64,000 nucleotides of DNA from Triatoma infestans (lineage: Eukaryota; Arthropoda; Insecta; Hemiptera; Reduviidae), in NCBI GenBank assembly GCA_011037195.1, contig JAAEAF010002672.1:1-64000 (forward strand), in the 5' to 3' direction. The notes under the pieces are model-generated. The model worked only from the letters and a program-made list of their open reading frames with translations, was not told where the DNA came from and did no database searches. A program made the position numbers and the translations under genes. The number at the start of each line of letters is the position of its first letter. Position 1 is the first letter of the stretch. Below are positions 40,566-52,489 of this stretch, in pieces.

Positions 40566-41776
40566 ATGGAAGAAGTATTAAATGTAAGTGATGGGGTGAT
40601 TTTCGAAGAGAGGATAACCAACTATGAATATCACACACACCAACCTTATACACAATCGCTGAACAATTCGGATGAGATAATTATTTCAGTACAACAACAA
40701 GACATTTTTACAGTGCCATCAAAGAGTTTTCTTTATATTCAAGGAAAAGTAGAAAAAGAAGAATCTTCAGCAAGTTTAGATGTGAGATTAGTGAGGAATG
40801 CTTTTATGTTTCTCTTTGATGAAATCAAATATCAGTTAAATGGAGTTTTAGTTGACCAGGTCCGTAACCCAGGAATTGTCAGCACCCTTAAAGGTTACGT
40901 ATCTTTCAACAGTGATAAAGTTAAAGCACTGGAAATTGCCGGTTGGATGTCTCCTAATACAGATGTCAAGCTTATTGATGATGATGGTAATTTTGATTGC
41001 TGCATTCCACTAGACACATTTATGGGCTTCTTTGAAAATTACAATAGAATAATACTACAAGGGAAACATGAATTAATATTGCATAGAAGTAGAAGTGATA
41101 ATGATTCTATTTTCACCGTTGGAGCAGCAGTTAACGCTTCTGTTAAACTTAAATCCGTGCAATGGAGAATCCCATATGTAAAAGTGTCTGATCAACAAAA
41201 ACTGAAGTTCTTGAATGTTATCAATAAGGGGAAGACCATACACATGGCATTTCGATCATGGGATCTTATCGAATATCCAACCCTACCTGCTACAACTAAG
41301 CATACATGGACATTGAAAACTACAACAAATTTGGAAAAACCCCGTTATGTGATAATTGCATTTCAAACCAACAGAAAAGATAACAAACTAGCAGATCCAT
41401 CAATTTTCGATCAAAACAACATTACTAATGTTAAACTACACCTAAATTCAGAGATCTATCCTTATGACGCTTAAATGTAAATTTTTCCAAGAATTATTTC
41501 AGTTTTCTGTATTATATGTATCAAAATTTTCAACATAGTTACTATGGAAAAGCAAACCAACCTCTTATGTCTAAAAATCATTTTAAAGATTATGCACCTA
41601 TTATTGTAATAGACTGTTCTCGTCAATCGGAAGCCATAAGATCATCTTCTGTTGACATTAGGTTAGAGATAGAATGTACTGAAGCTTTCAAGGCTAATAC
41701 CACAGCATATGCCTTAATTTTACATGACAGCCTCGTGGAATATAACCCTTTATCTGGCATCGTCAGAAGAATATAA
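40566..41776 (+). pseudogene. Polinton major capsid protein (double jelly roll), frameshifted
   Basis: The ATG at 40566 opens 302 codons with 'KSFLYIQGKVEKEE', 'AFMFLFDEIKYQLNGVLVD' and 'IPYVKVSDQQKLKFL', the order seen in Polinton major capsid proteins. The frame ends with TAA at 41472-41474. The C-terminal part continues in another frame, visible as 86 codons from 41519 ('MYQNFQHSYYGKANQP') to 41776. The frame change falls in a short A/T stretch near 41470-41476 and looks like a single-base loss. The capsid C-terminus is separated from the rest, so this copy probably cannot make particles unless the frame is corrected during translation. Confidence 0.85.
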
Positions 41777-41843
41777 TTGGTGATGTGGTGGGGTGGAGTG
41801 GATATAAATTAAAGTATTGTAAAGGAGATATTTACAGTCCATC

Positions 41844-42536
41844 ATGTGTGCTGTAGTGATAGATATACAAGGCTATCAAAGTGTTGATCACACATTTATC
41901 GTAAAGGAGCTGGCAATTGTTGACTTTAATGATATAGAGAAGCACTGGATATTCAAACCCCCATCTTATGGAAATCCAGACTCATCACCCAATAGATGGG
42001 TATACAGAAACCTTCATGGAATTGGATGGGGGGCTGGTGATATTGACTATTCTGAATTTGATGGTATTTTGAAGACTGCAACCGTCAATTATACTTACCT
42101 ATTTGCAAAAGGAGATGAAAAATGTAAATTCTTGGGTAATATAATTGGAAAGACTGTGTTTAATCTTCAAGATTTTGGCTGCCCCAGTATAAAACATCTA
42201 TCTCTATATCATCACTTCAACAAGTGTAACTATCACGCTGATTCTAAATACAATTGTGCTCTACAGTTTGGTCGAATGTTAGCTAATTGGATACTTCAGA
42301 ACTCTTCCAAGGTAGATTTTACCAACGCTAGTGTTAGGGGGAATACTTTTAGAACCTCCTATAAACTACCACTGAGCCCGGAGTTGCTGGCTTTTAATGG
42401 GTTTATCCAAATAAGAAATAAATGTCTTCAGTGTGTGTACTGTGGAATGATACTTTTAGAAGAAGTAATAAAAGAATGTCCTTGTAAATTACATTATGAT
42501 AACTGTACTTGGTGTAAAAAACATGGAATTAAATAA
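41844..42536 (+). CDS. Polinton-associated protein, possible exonuclease-like fold
   Basis: A 230-residue protein starting 'MCAVVIDIQGYQSVDHTFIV' and 'KELAIVDFND'. This type of opening is common to an uncharacterised family seen in arthropod Polintons and hints at a DEDD/RNase H-like core (Asp in 'IDIQG', Glu in 'KELAI'). The C-terminus has a Cys cluster, 'CLQCVYCG' plus 'CPCKLHYDNCTWCKKH', that should bind zinc. It is last in the plus-strand cluster. Function not established. Between its stop and 42914 there is only AT-rich DNA with polyadenylation-like signals. Confidence 0.5.
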   Translation: MCAVVIDIQGYQSVDHTFIVKELAIVDFNDIEKHWIFKPPSYGNPDSSPNRWVYRNLHGIGWGAGDIDYSEFDGILKTATVNYTYLFAKGDEKCKFLGNIIGKTVFNLQDFGCPSIKHLSLYHHFNKCNYHADSKYNCALQFGRMLANWILQNSSKVDFTNASVRGNTFRTSYKLPLSPELLAFNGFIQIRNKCLQCVYCGMILLEEVIKECPCKLHYDNCTWCKKHGIK

Positions 42537-42914
42537 AACTCTTTTTTTAAATTATTTCTTGTATTATTATTTCTCCTAAAACCAGATATATAGGTCAATA
42601 ATTAAGGCACAATTATTATTTTTAAAGTTTTATATTTCTACTTAATGAGTGGGGGTAAAATTTTTATACATATTAGTAAAGAACATAATTTTTATTTTTT
42701 AATTATTACAATATAATAATATAAGGGTGAATTAATATTTTATTAATATGATTACAAGCATTACATACAAAACAGAAAAGGGTATATAGAAATTATTTTC
42801 TATACATTATTATCAAAACTGAAATACATGTCATCAATAAACAAATAAATAAATATGTAATAAACAAATAAATTATTACAATCATAGATAGTTACATTAG
42901 CTGTTTCTATTCAT

Positions 42915-45900
42915 TTAAAAAATGTCCCAGAGCCCGATTGAATCAATTATATACCTTTTATTATCTAGAGGACATAAACTTACTTTATTCTGTTGTACAG
43001 TCATCATGACGCGCTGCTTACTTCTAAACATAACCATTGAATGCCTAATTGCTTCGTTTGTCAATAAGCAAGCAACATAATCATCAAATGTTATGGAATG
43101 TTTTAGAACAGATTTTTTTACCCCTTTTGCCTTTTTTATTATTTTGGAACCTCCCAGTCCTAGCGAATACATTTTCGGGCGGAGTCCAATAAACTCTGTT
43201 ATTATTCCCCCTGCGGCTTCATCCTTAAATTTACCTACAGCTGCTTTATTCTTTTGTAATTCAGTAATGATATCACATGATGCCGTATTGAATTCCTGAC
43301 ATAAGATTTGGATCAATGGGTGGCCTGCTGAGGGATAGTTGGACAAATCTAAATAATTTCGCATCTGCAGTAAATCATTAAATAAATTATCTGTTTTAAT
43401 TAGATAAATGAATGAATCAGTGTCCATATAACACAACTGCAACCTATCAGCCCCAAAATATGGACGCATCACATTATAATGGTACCAGTATAAATGTAAT
43501 TTTGATAATTCCAAAACGCAAAGACCTGTGTAAATAGGTTTATTAAACAGAATGCTATTCTTGGCTAAATGTATAGCTGCCAGAGATTTGTTATATATAA
43601 CATAATCTAGACAGTCAGGTCGAGCTGTTAATTTTTCTAACTTCAATGGATTTGACACAAGTTTGATAGAAATTCTATTACGCACATTTTCCATAGTTTT
43701 ACCAAAAACTGAATTATTAAACAATTTGTATAAGTCCTTTTCAAATTGATTTGTAGCTTTCTTACGCAGTTCGGTGTTATGCTGTATATATGGTGCTAAC
43801 CATGCCGACTGTTTGAATTGCAAAACTTTATTGATTCGTATTAATTTTAAACCATGTGCTAAAGCCTGTTTTAATATCATGTAATGACATACATAGTTTT
43901 TGCGAGGTCTAAAGTGTGGTATTAATTTAGTTTCACCTTCTACTGAAATATTTTCAGCTAAGAATGGCAAATCATTATGACTGTTATGGAGTTCAGGTGG
44001 ATACTCGATATCAACGTCTAATATATATCCAGTTTCATCACATTCTCCTAAACAATCCAGATTCAAACTGCCCGGTTCAACCCATTTGAAATCACCATAA
44101 GGGAGGAAGTTATTCATTGCAAAACCGTATAGATTGTTGCAATCTTGGTATGCTATAAAAGTGGATGGTAACGAAGGATTATAATCATCCATGAAATGAT
44201 TATTAGCCTCGGCAAATCTGCGTGATACCTGACAGATTCCACCCCTTACCCCTCTCTCTATCATCAAAATTTGATCATATTCAGTGAGGAGCTCTAATTT
44301 ACACTGAGTTAGCCGCAACATTGCATCCCAAGACAAACCTGGTAAAGTGAAATAATAAGCGGGGTCAAGTTTATGAGATCCAATAGTTACCGTTCTAAAA
44401 TGTTCAAATATGTCGGAGAGAATTAGTACATCAATTTTCAAATATAAATCACTATATTCTCCTAGAGTTTTGCATGAAAATGCATCCCAAACGTTGAGGG
44501 CGTGTTGATAATCGTCTTCACTTATATCCTCCCCCTTAACACTACTATAAAACATTTCTTTGGAGGGTAATGAACTATCTCCTAGCCTGTCCCAACATGA
44601 AATATACTCGTAGGGAAATACACCTTTCCTAGTTACCAGATGCATCACATCCGGACTGAAGAATTTTGACGTTTCTGTTAAATTTGCAAGATTTTTCACT
44701 AAATTGTCCAAACTGGAGGCCATAAATCGAAATGTGTCTACAAACCTTAACTTCATGTTTTCACTAATACTTTTTGTAAAAGAGATATACCGCTCCCCTG
44801 AAGTGGGGATAACGAATATTTCTTTATCATCATACCCCAATTGGGTAATTAAGAAATGTGCGTCATAACCACTAAGATTGTGACAGAATACTGGTACAAA
44901 ATTTAGTTTTTTACACAGCAAATTACATTTATTATGTGCTGGGCCTCTATAAGCGCCTGAAATGTGTGAATGATCTTTTACCTTTCCATTTTCATCAGTA
45001 AAAAATCTATCACACATGTAACAAGTATTGGCGCAGTTGAAATTTTCTTCTTCTTCAGGGGTTAGGGGTTTCATAGCTATGTTAATGTTGTACAGATCCT
45101 CCACAGCTTCTGCAATGCTCTTTAAGTATAGAATGCATTTTTTAGCTGCATCAGGCCCTCTGTATATAAATGGTTCTTTAGGAAGACTATGGTCAATTAT
45201 ATCTAATTCATCACTTATTTTTATGTACAAGCCGAAACTCATTGGAGTGTGTAGGTGAGTATTTATAGTGAATGAATCATCGGGGTTTGGGCTACAAGTG
45301 CTCACTGGTTCCAATATACTTTCAAAATCTAAGTAAATTACGACGGGGACCCTCTGTATGTACCCGCCATGTTCAAATTCAATAAATGGTTTTTTTGTTG
45401 GTAACTCAACTCTCGTAGGTTTGTGTGCGCAACAGAATAATTTATGGTTTTGGTACCGAGATTCTCCATTATAACGTTCATCAAAATGGGTGAAACATCT
45501 TTTACATATATATTTTGATGATTTACGTTTGGATATTTGCTTACTGACAAGTCTATTAAAATTTTTTTTATAAACATAGTGGTAATTGTTATTTGAATAT
45601 AGTAGTAACAGATCGCGATGGTCATCTAATTCTCTGTAAACCACTTTTAGAGGATACACGTCATTGTTATCATCCAGTCCAAATATATTGATGGAAATAT
45701 TATTAACGTATTCAAATTTGTCAACATCTTTAAGAGAGGTCGGGAAATTTACACACGAAAAATCATATTTATTTTCCAATGATTTGTATTTATTTGGTCG
45801 TTCTGAATTTTTTCCATCAATAAATTTGGCGAGTATGGCATACACAAAACATTTATTATCAAAATTTTTTATATTTATACATGCCTTTTTGCTTTCAATA

Positions 45901-46782
45901 CACCTAGGCAAAGGTAAATATGTTGAAGCTTTTAAAGGGTTGTGTTTGCTTACCCTCACTCTTAGCCCATCCACTGAAACCAGTGACCAGCCACTCTTGG
46001 TCATAGCCGCTTCTTCTAGTTCTTTCTTTAATTTGGCAAAGGCTGCATCTAGAAAGCTGTTGACATCATCAGCTAGGTAGACTGCTTTGTTAGTTGTTTT
46101 CAAGGCCTTTTCCATTTTTTCTCCATGTACATTTTCAAAAGTGCAGTCCACCCACAGATTAAATTTTATGGATGAGTGTGTCACCACACTTTGATGAATG
46201 ATGTCTAGAATTTTGGAACGTACACTTTCTAAAAATATTGGAAGATCCATACAACTTGGTGAGCGTACAAAATATGATGCAAGTCGTCCCTGAAAAGCTG
46301 TCTCATACGGGGTTATATTATTCAACCCTGTGGATAATGCCAAGAGCTCCTTCCTGGAAGGTTCCCCTAATCTTACTCTTTTACTTCCACAGACAGCTTC
46401 ATGTAAACGGCCATTGTGTATATCGGGTTGTATACATTGACAATGCCTACACCTAAGAAGAAAACAAATTAATAATACTTAAATAATTACAACTTCATAA
46501 ATATATATATATTTACTTACAGGTAGCGTCCTCGAGCTGTACACTTCTTCTTATGAATTTGAAGATCTTTTTTATAAAAATATGTTTTTCCGCAAGTGCA
46601 CCCATATTTTGTACGCTCACCATGGTTTAAGGCTCTATGTATTTTGAATTGATGTGCCTTTTCAAAATTAATGTTACACTCTTTGCACTGAAAAAAAAGA
46701 AAAGAAAAGAAGCTTTGTTTTTATTTTATTTTTACTGGGATACAGTAATGTAGGTAATAATGGTAAAACTTACATAAACCAT
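42915..46782 (-). CDS. Polinton protein-primed DNA polymerase B, three exons
   Basis: It copies the element from its ends. Exons: 46782-46774 (three codons), 46687-46521 and 46452-42915; both introns have GT/AG borders and keep the frame (total 1237 codons plus stop). Exon 2 encodes two C2H2 zinc-finger-like units. In the large exon, counting from 46343, the exonuclease motif 'YLDFES' lies at 337-342 and Exo II 'CHNLSGYDAHF' near 487; an HNH/EndoVII-like insert, 'CYMCDRFF' with 'KVKDHSHISG', at 441-463; then polymerase motif A 'QDCNNLYGF' at 733, 'KLFNNSVFGKT' at 873, and catalytic 'YMDTDSF' at 972. All key residues are present and no stop interrupts it. The 5' exons are my gene model. Confidence 0.85.
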
Positions 46783-46900
46783 GATGATGATAGCTGTGTT
46801 GTCAGCAGTGGTGGAAAAAAGGATGTTTATTTGTTTATTTATTTATTTAATTAGTTACTTTTTTAGTGATTGCTTAAATTATTCTTATATGAACTTTTAG

Positions 46901-47519
46901 TTAAATGCGCAAGGGGTAAATTATTGTCCAACCTTCTTTATCGCACGATCTACACTTTTTTTTTATGCAATTGTACCTATTACATCTTATATAATTGTAT
47001 GAAGGCTTTAGGTTAATAAAAAAATTAAATATTATAAAAATAAGACAACTAATTACAGCAAAAGTTTTGTTTTTGCACCAGTAACGGAGGGATTTACTTA
47101 ATTTAAAAGAAACTAAATTTATTGGTTGAAGTGTCCATATTTCATTAAATTGGTGTCCAGTAGAAATTTCGAACCGACCTAGCGCAGCTATTACAACGTA
47201 CAATTGGCCGGTATTCAAATAAATGTTTTAAACAATTAAAACACTTGTTTTGTTCTCTGTGAAGATTTTTATTTTTTTGTTCTATTACTTTGTGCTCTTT
47301 AGAGAACACGACGCTCCTCCCCGGTAAAAGATCCTGATGAATTACAAGAAATGCACACTCCAAACACAATTTAATTGATTCGTCAAGTGAATGATCTGTG
47401 TCATAATTATGGCTTACAGTGGAAAAGGTTGTTGTAATAAAGGATGATTGAATACAGATATACCTATTGTAGGGTACTTCATCAAGTTGACTGCCAAGAC
47501 TACTATTAAGTACAGGCAT
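46901..47519 (-). CDS. Polinton zinc-binding protein, unknown function, possibly two exons
   Basis: The ATG at 47519 opens 124 codons with Cys pairs 'CLECAF', 'CFNCLKH' and 'CNSCAR', which look like zinc ribbons or a RING-like domain. A second frame (47218-46901) overlaps its end and carries another cluster, 'CNRYNCIKKKCRSCDKEGW'. They may be joined by a frameshift or an intron that I cannot place with confidence. No family recognised. Confidence 0.4.
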
Positions 47520-47660
47520 ATTAATTATTTCTTTTATCTACTGAAGCCAATATATAAGATTTTTACAAATGTGGTTTCAAAAAAAAAGGGTAAAAAATAA
47601 AATAAATAAATTAAAAAAAACCTCTAGTTACTGGTTAAAAAACAATTCAACAATTAACAG

Positions 47661-47957
47661 TTAATGAAATTCTAAAATAAAGGCGTTATTTGACGCCACC
47701 CCTTTATATATTAGGACAATTGACTCGCTTTCGTAATTTTCTATCATTTCTTTGTCTATACAATCTGAATATTTCTTAGGGAGGAAACAATTAAACCTGC
47801 AACCTTCGTCAACCAATGTTAGAATATACGTTTTACCATATCTGGTTTCTAGTAGTTGAAATTTATCAATCGGGTAATGTTTTAATTTTATTAGCTCTTT
47901 TATTGATTTAGTACCTTCATGAGTAACTGAATTTAAAGCTGCTTTCAACTTGTTCAT
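47661..47957 (-). CDS. Small conserved Polinton protein (98 aa), OB-fold-like
   Basis: Starts at the ATG at 47957. It has 'SIKELIKLKHYPIDKFQLLE' then 'YGKTYILTLVDEG' and 'FLPKKYSDCI', a beta-barrel-like pattern shared by a small ORF in many insect Polintons. A single-strand DNA-binding role is a guess from pattern and from its place next to the polymerase. The 680 bases from here to the right terminal repeat are AT-rich, with no frame of note. Confidence 0.5.
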   Translation of the reverse strand: MNKLKAALNSVTHEGTKSIKELIKLKHYPIDKFQLLETRYGKTYILTLVDEGCRFNCFLPKKYSDCIDKEMIENYESESIVLIYKGVASNNAFILEFH

Positions 47958-48630
47958 CTATGAGGGAGTAAGAAAAAAAAAGGTAAATTTTACCAAAAAA
48001 AGAAAAAAAAAATAGTTCACAGTATAAATCTAAGGAAGCAACGTACCAAATAAAAGTACTTACTGTGGAAATTGTCGTACAGCTGGAACTAAAATCAGAA
48101 GAGTCCTGCTGCTAGGTAAAATTCTAGTATATATACGCTTTGAAATACTCCCACCATCACATTTAAATTGTAAAATTAAAAAAAAAATTTCCCCAGGATA
48201 GTTTCATGCTAAGAAATTCATAAACAGAATTACCATAAAGATGCAGTTTGTTTTTTCCGAAAAAAATGATAATGTAAGTGCAACTTAAATATTTTTTAAA
48301 GATAATGGGTAAAACTAGCTAATAAATTAGAAAAAAAACATTGTATCATGACAACATAAATACGAGAGCATTTATTATTGTAAGAATAAGATGCATTTAT
48401 TGTTTTATTCCTGCGTCAATAGAGGATGGTAAACTTTATATTACATACGTTTCTTACTTTAATTGATATACTTATAGAGAATACAGTCATGTTTGCTACG
48501 TAGCTAGTACAAAAAAGGATTGCTGGTCATGCAATAAATGTGGAACAGGTGGTCTGTTGAGGACCGTAATAGTAAATATTAAACACAAACGTATGCAATT
48601 ATATCAAAACTTTAAAAAATTATGAAGCCC

Positions 48631-48844
48631 CCCATCCCGCCTCTTCTTCCTCCAGACAGCTAGAGAAGAGAACCAGAAAAACGACTGAGAGAGAGAGAGA
48701 GCGTTTGAGCGAGAGGGAGTAGAAGAGAGGGGTCCTCTCCTTTTCATAAAACCATTCTACCCACCCTCCTTTCCACCAATCACACATCTTCTTCCTCCTT
48801 GGCCGCCATGTTTACTGAGCCAAAGGCCTCCTATTTACCCTACT
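48631..48844 (-). repeat. Polinton right terminal inverted repeat
   Basis: Reverse complement of 33750-33961 apart from one extra GA unit. The outer end is '...CTATTTACCCTACT'. Confidence 0.93.
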
Positions 48845-49890
48845 GATAACATATATCACGTTAACATTGTTTTCAATGAACAAGAGTTTGTGTGGCAAAG
48901 AAAAAAAAAAAAGTGTATTAATTCAAATACCTTATATAGGCTATTTCGCAATTTCGCCAACGGTTAAATGGAATAATTATTGTTACTAAAATGCCCTGCA
49001 ACAATGCAATTTTCAGTAAGGGCAATTTAATTAACATTCTCTTTGCCCTTAAATAGCTTTGTTCATTAATGAAATACTTTTACATGGTTACACCTTTTTG
49101 ACCCCTTTGAAGGTAATCCGGTCAATAGTACAAATTTAATCACTGTTACTAATAGCTGATCGTGATTGTAGTTCAGTTATGGAAAATTGAACATTACCAT
49201 ACTTATTATGTTTTAAATTTTGAGAATTTATCTACCGCATAAGAGAGAGTATGCAAGCTAGCAAAGCAAGGTCAAAATGTTATTTCATTAACTTCAAATA
49301 AACTTTAGAGAACGGTATGAATGTTTGGGTTGTATTATAAATTTAGCCCCAATTTCACTGTGTAAACAGTCTCACATAAGGGAACAATATATACATTATC
49401 AACAATACATATACTAATAATTTTCAGTATAAACTAATATTATTCAAGGTAAATACAGCATTATTATCTAATTTGAATGATTCTCACAGGCGAGATTAAT
49501 TAATTACTATTATTAATAATATATATTATGTTATGACAACTGTGAACGATGTTACTCTGAAATTAAAATTAAAATAAACCTCTGGAAATTACAATGGAAC
49601 GGAAGACCCAAGCGTTTTGATTATTAGCATGGCGTGTTTCCTTGTATTTAGTATAATTCTCGTATTCGCAGACTAATTGAGTATTAAAGTAAGTAGATTG
49701 ATGTGCTGATTGGTATCGAAGACTCTTGTAAAACTTTTCTGAACTGTTGTTCTGGAGCTCTATACATATATGAATTTTGGCCTAGGTAGCGAGTCACTAG
49801 ATTCTTTGGATCCTCACGAATCTACACTGCGAAATGGCAAATTTTATAATTAGTGTTTAGACTATAGAGAAAAACAAAAAAACTGAACAA
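48845..49890. other. No gene; one LTR-like scrap
   Basis: AT-rich DNA without coding frames. At about 49690-49725 the block 'gattgatgtgctgattggta' resembles the beginning of the LTR at 14999 ('aatcgatgtgctgatagga'), so a decayed related LTR may be present. No continuation of the Gypsy integrase broken at 33749 is seen. Confidence 0.35.
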
Positions 49891-50220
49891 TCCACAAATT
49901 AAAGTCGCACCGGTCAACCGATTTTCTTCATATTGAGAATTTTGGCAACTTATATAATTCCAGTTAATATTATTTAGTTGATAGAATTGTATAATGAACT
50001 GAAATAGCACATTAAAGGTAAACATAATCCATCACGCCCCCCAATAATTCTCCTTAATTGAATTTTCCCGCAGAAATGTTTCAAATAAATGTTGTGACTC
50101 TTTATGTTGTTTAGTTAATACCGCTCTCTAAAGAAAGTAGTTGGTGCCCTTTTAGAGAAAATAGCAGAAATCTGAAAACTACTTTCATTACACCGTATGG
50201 TTCTGCCACTTCTATAATAT
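49890..50220. repeat. Copy of the dispersed repeat
   Basis: Carries 'gtcgcaccggtcaaccgatt', 'gagaattttggcaac', 'tcccgcagaaatgtttcaaa' and 'aactactttcatta' in the family order. Confidence 0.7.
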
Positions 50221-50560
50221 TAATCTATATTAGAAGCAGATGTTCCTCTTCATATTATTTATAGAGGAGGTAATGAAGGAGTGCTACCAGAGAATGAAGC
50301 CACTCTCACTAACACATAGACTGCTGTAAAGAACAGAGCATATTTGCATTCGCAGATGATATTCTCATTTTCTCAGAGGGTGAATTTAACCTCAAGAATA
50401 ATATGCAATTGGGTGGGAAGAGCTGGGAAAAGTGGCAAGAAGCTGCAGACGAATCCAGAGAAGATTAAAACCAAGATGACATCAGAAGAAAGAAAAATGC
50501 ATCATATACAGGTTAGTGGGACACGAATAGAGCACGAATACTTTTAAGTATGTAGGAGCC
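50220..50560 (+). pseudogene. LINE reverse transcriptase scrap
   Basis: Plus-strand pieces read 'IFMEEVMKECYQRMKPLSL' (about 50260-50320) and 'FAFADDILIFSEGEFNLK' (about 50345-50400), in different frames. The second is the palm motif with F-A-D-D. It belongs to an RTE/R2-like or related LINE and is broken on both sides. A shorter repeat copy covers 50890-51090. Confidence 0.55.
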
Positions 50561-51089
50561 CATCTGTCCCAAAAAGATACCTAGGAGAAGTGATAACAGA
50601 AAGGGTGGATTGAAATAGCAATATATTCTTGTCTAATCTCACACATTCTCGCGAGTCTTGGATCCTCACGAAAGGACATAAAAGTGCGATTCAAGAGACG
50701 CGATACTTGAGGAAAATAGAGGCGGAAACAAAAAGGGACAAAGTCAGGAATATGTATATCAGGAGGAATTTCCCCCAGCGGAGATTTCAACATTTGCCCA
50801 GGAAAATTGAACTTTTGGGCGATTCTAGGGGAACAGTAGCGCTAAGCTAATGTACCTCATCAGTACAACATGTAGTTCTAATATCTAAATAATATTTAAT
50901 ATACATTAGAGGTATTCCTAGAATTGCAAATTTGAAGAAAATCAGTTAACCGTAATTGCACCTGTACAGAATAGGTATTTAAGTTTTATTGGAGTTTTCT
51001 CGGAAAAGGCTACAACAATTTTCTTTATAGTTGCAATGCTCATTGCTTTATATAACATATCATTTATTTGAAACATTTGTCTGAGGAAA

Positions 51090-51800
51090 TTGATTTTAGA
51101 GGTTTGGGGGGGAGGGGTTCTCTCAGATCGTCTAGCCCGGGAAGGTTCCATTGGGACCTTCATCGGACCTGAACCGTTCTGCGGTATTGCAAGATGCCTC
51201 AGGTGTGCATCCATCAGAACATGGATGCACGGTCGATCACGAGAATGGTGGGCTAGAACTCCAGGCCAAAGGCAGGCGAAAACGTTCATTCATAGCAACT
51301 CGCCCAGGCTAACTGCAGAATTACTCCAACTAGGCCGGAGGGCCATAAGGATAGCACTTGGCGTCTTGACTGGCCATTATAGACTTAATAAGCACATGTA
51401 ACGCATGGTCCTGGCAATGGATGGACTGTGTAGGCCTATACCTTGGAAGAAGAGGAAACAGCATTGCACGTTTTGTGTCAGCGAGAGGGGCTCGTATGGC
51501 TGAGGTTTCGCCACTTTGGAGAGGAGAAGCTGACGCCTGCAAGCCACAACCAAGGACCTCTCTCGGGTCTATTAAGTTTAATAAGGCAGACAAGATTCGA
51601 GAGGAGGATGCTCTGAATGAGTTACTCTTAACCGACCACCTAGAAGCCTCCCCGGATTCCAAAGTACAGACAAAGGACAGGAATGGAAAGCGGACTCCAA
51701 CTTATGGGTGCCACATTTAACCCTTAGAGGTCGCGGTGCGTAGGCTGAAGAGCCAACCCCCTCCCTCGCAGAATCTAATCTAATCTAATTACTTAGATTG
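51090..51800 (+). pseudogene. LINE 3' end (C-terminal zinc region and A/T-repeat tail)
   Basis: Plus-strand text includes 'SIGTFIGPEPFCGIARCLR', 'PGQRQAKTFI' and 'LGVLTGHYRLNKHM', the region after RNase H in Jockey/I-type LINEs, then in a shifted frame 'ETALHVLCQREGL', the last zinc-motif part. It ends with a GC-rich 3' UTR and a 'tctaa' repeat tail at 51775-51790, as expected at a LINE 3' end. Nothing else is seen from there to 52490 except a (TA)n tract at about 52131-52162. Confidence 0.65.
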
Positions 51801-52124
51801 AAATTGCTTTGTTTGTTTTGACATAGGGCGCTCCATACAAGTCCGCTCAGGTATACATGTATAACCTCTACGACACTTTTTTTTATGACCAGTCCAATAA
51901 AACTGTAAACGTTGGAATTTTAATGAAAATTTGTTAATTGAAGTGAGAGAAAGAAGTTTGAAGGTTTCTCACCACATTATTTTTATTTATTTCTGTGTCC
52001 AATAAAATACGCAGTAATATTAAACTGTATAATAATAATTAGACTAAATAATATTAAAATAATGATACCTCACACTGACTGCACTTAATTGAAACAGCTG
52101 ATATTCAAGAAACCTAATATGTAG

Positions 52125-52167
<43 letters not shown>

Positions 52168-52489
52168 ATATACTATGTCTGCTTTCCTGACCTATCATAT
52201 GTTGAGAGGAAGTGAAATGCAGTCAGATAAAATTTCGCTTCCTGTTTCCAACAGAATATTTTTTAATTGAACAGATATAGGCAGGTGAAGGAACTTGTGG
52301 CATGTTGAACAATAGTATGCGCAGAAATGAAATGAATTGTTACACAAAAAACAAAACAGCGAAAATTGTTTCGTTATTTAAAAAATCGGAATTCCATAAA
52401 GTATCGATCCACAGATGGAATCCAGAGCTATCTCTTTTATTGTTTTTTTTTTTTTAAGTTTCAGTTGATTAATTTTCAATTTATTTCAA

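Larger units (their letters stand above)
33750..48844. mobile_element. Polinton/Maverick element, 15.1 kb
   Basis: Bounded by inverted repeats of 212 and 214 bp starting AGTAGGGTAAATAGGAGG. It carries a protein-primed polymerase, retroviral-type integrase, packaging ATPase, adenain-type protease, and minor and major capsid genes, the full hallmark set. The usual 6-bp target duplication is not seen: 'gacagg' lies on the left, 'gataac' on the right. Repeats that differ only by one CT unit suggest a young insertion, but the capsid gene carries a frameshift. Gene order: two small ORFs (+), integrase-fibre-PX-like-ATPase (-), PLA2 protein-protease-penton-capsid-exonuclease-like (+), polymerase-zinc protein-small ORF (-). 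Confidence 0.93.
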
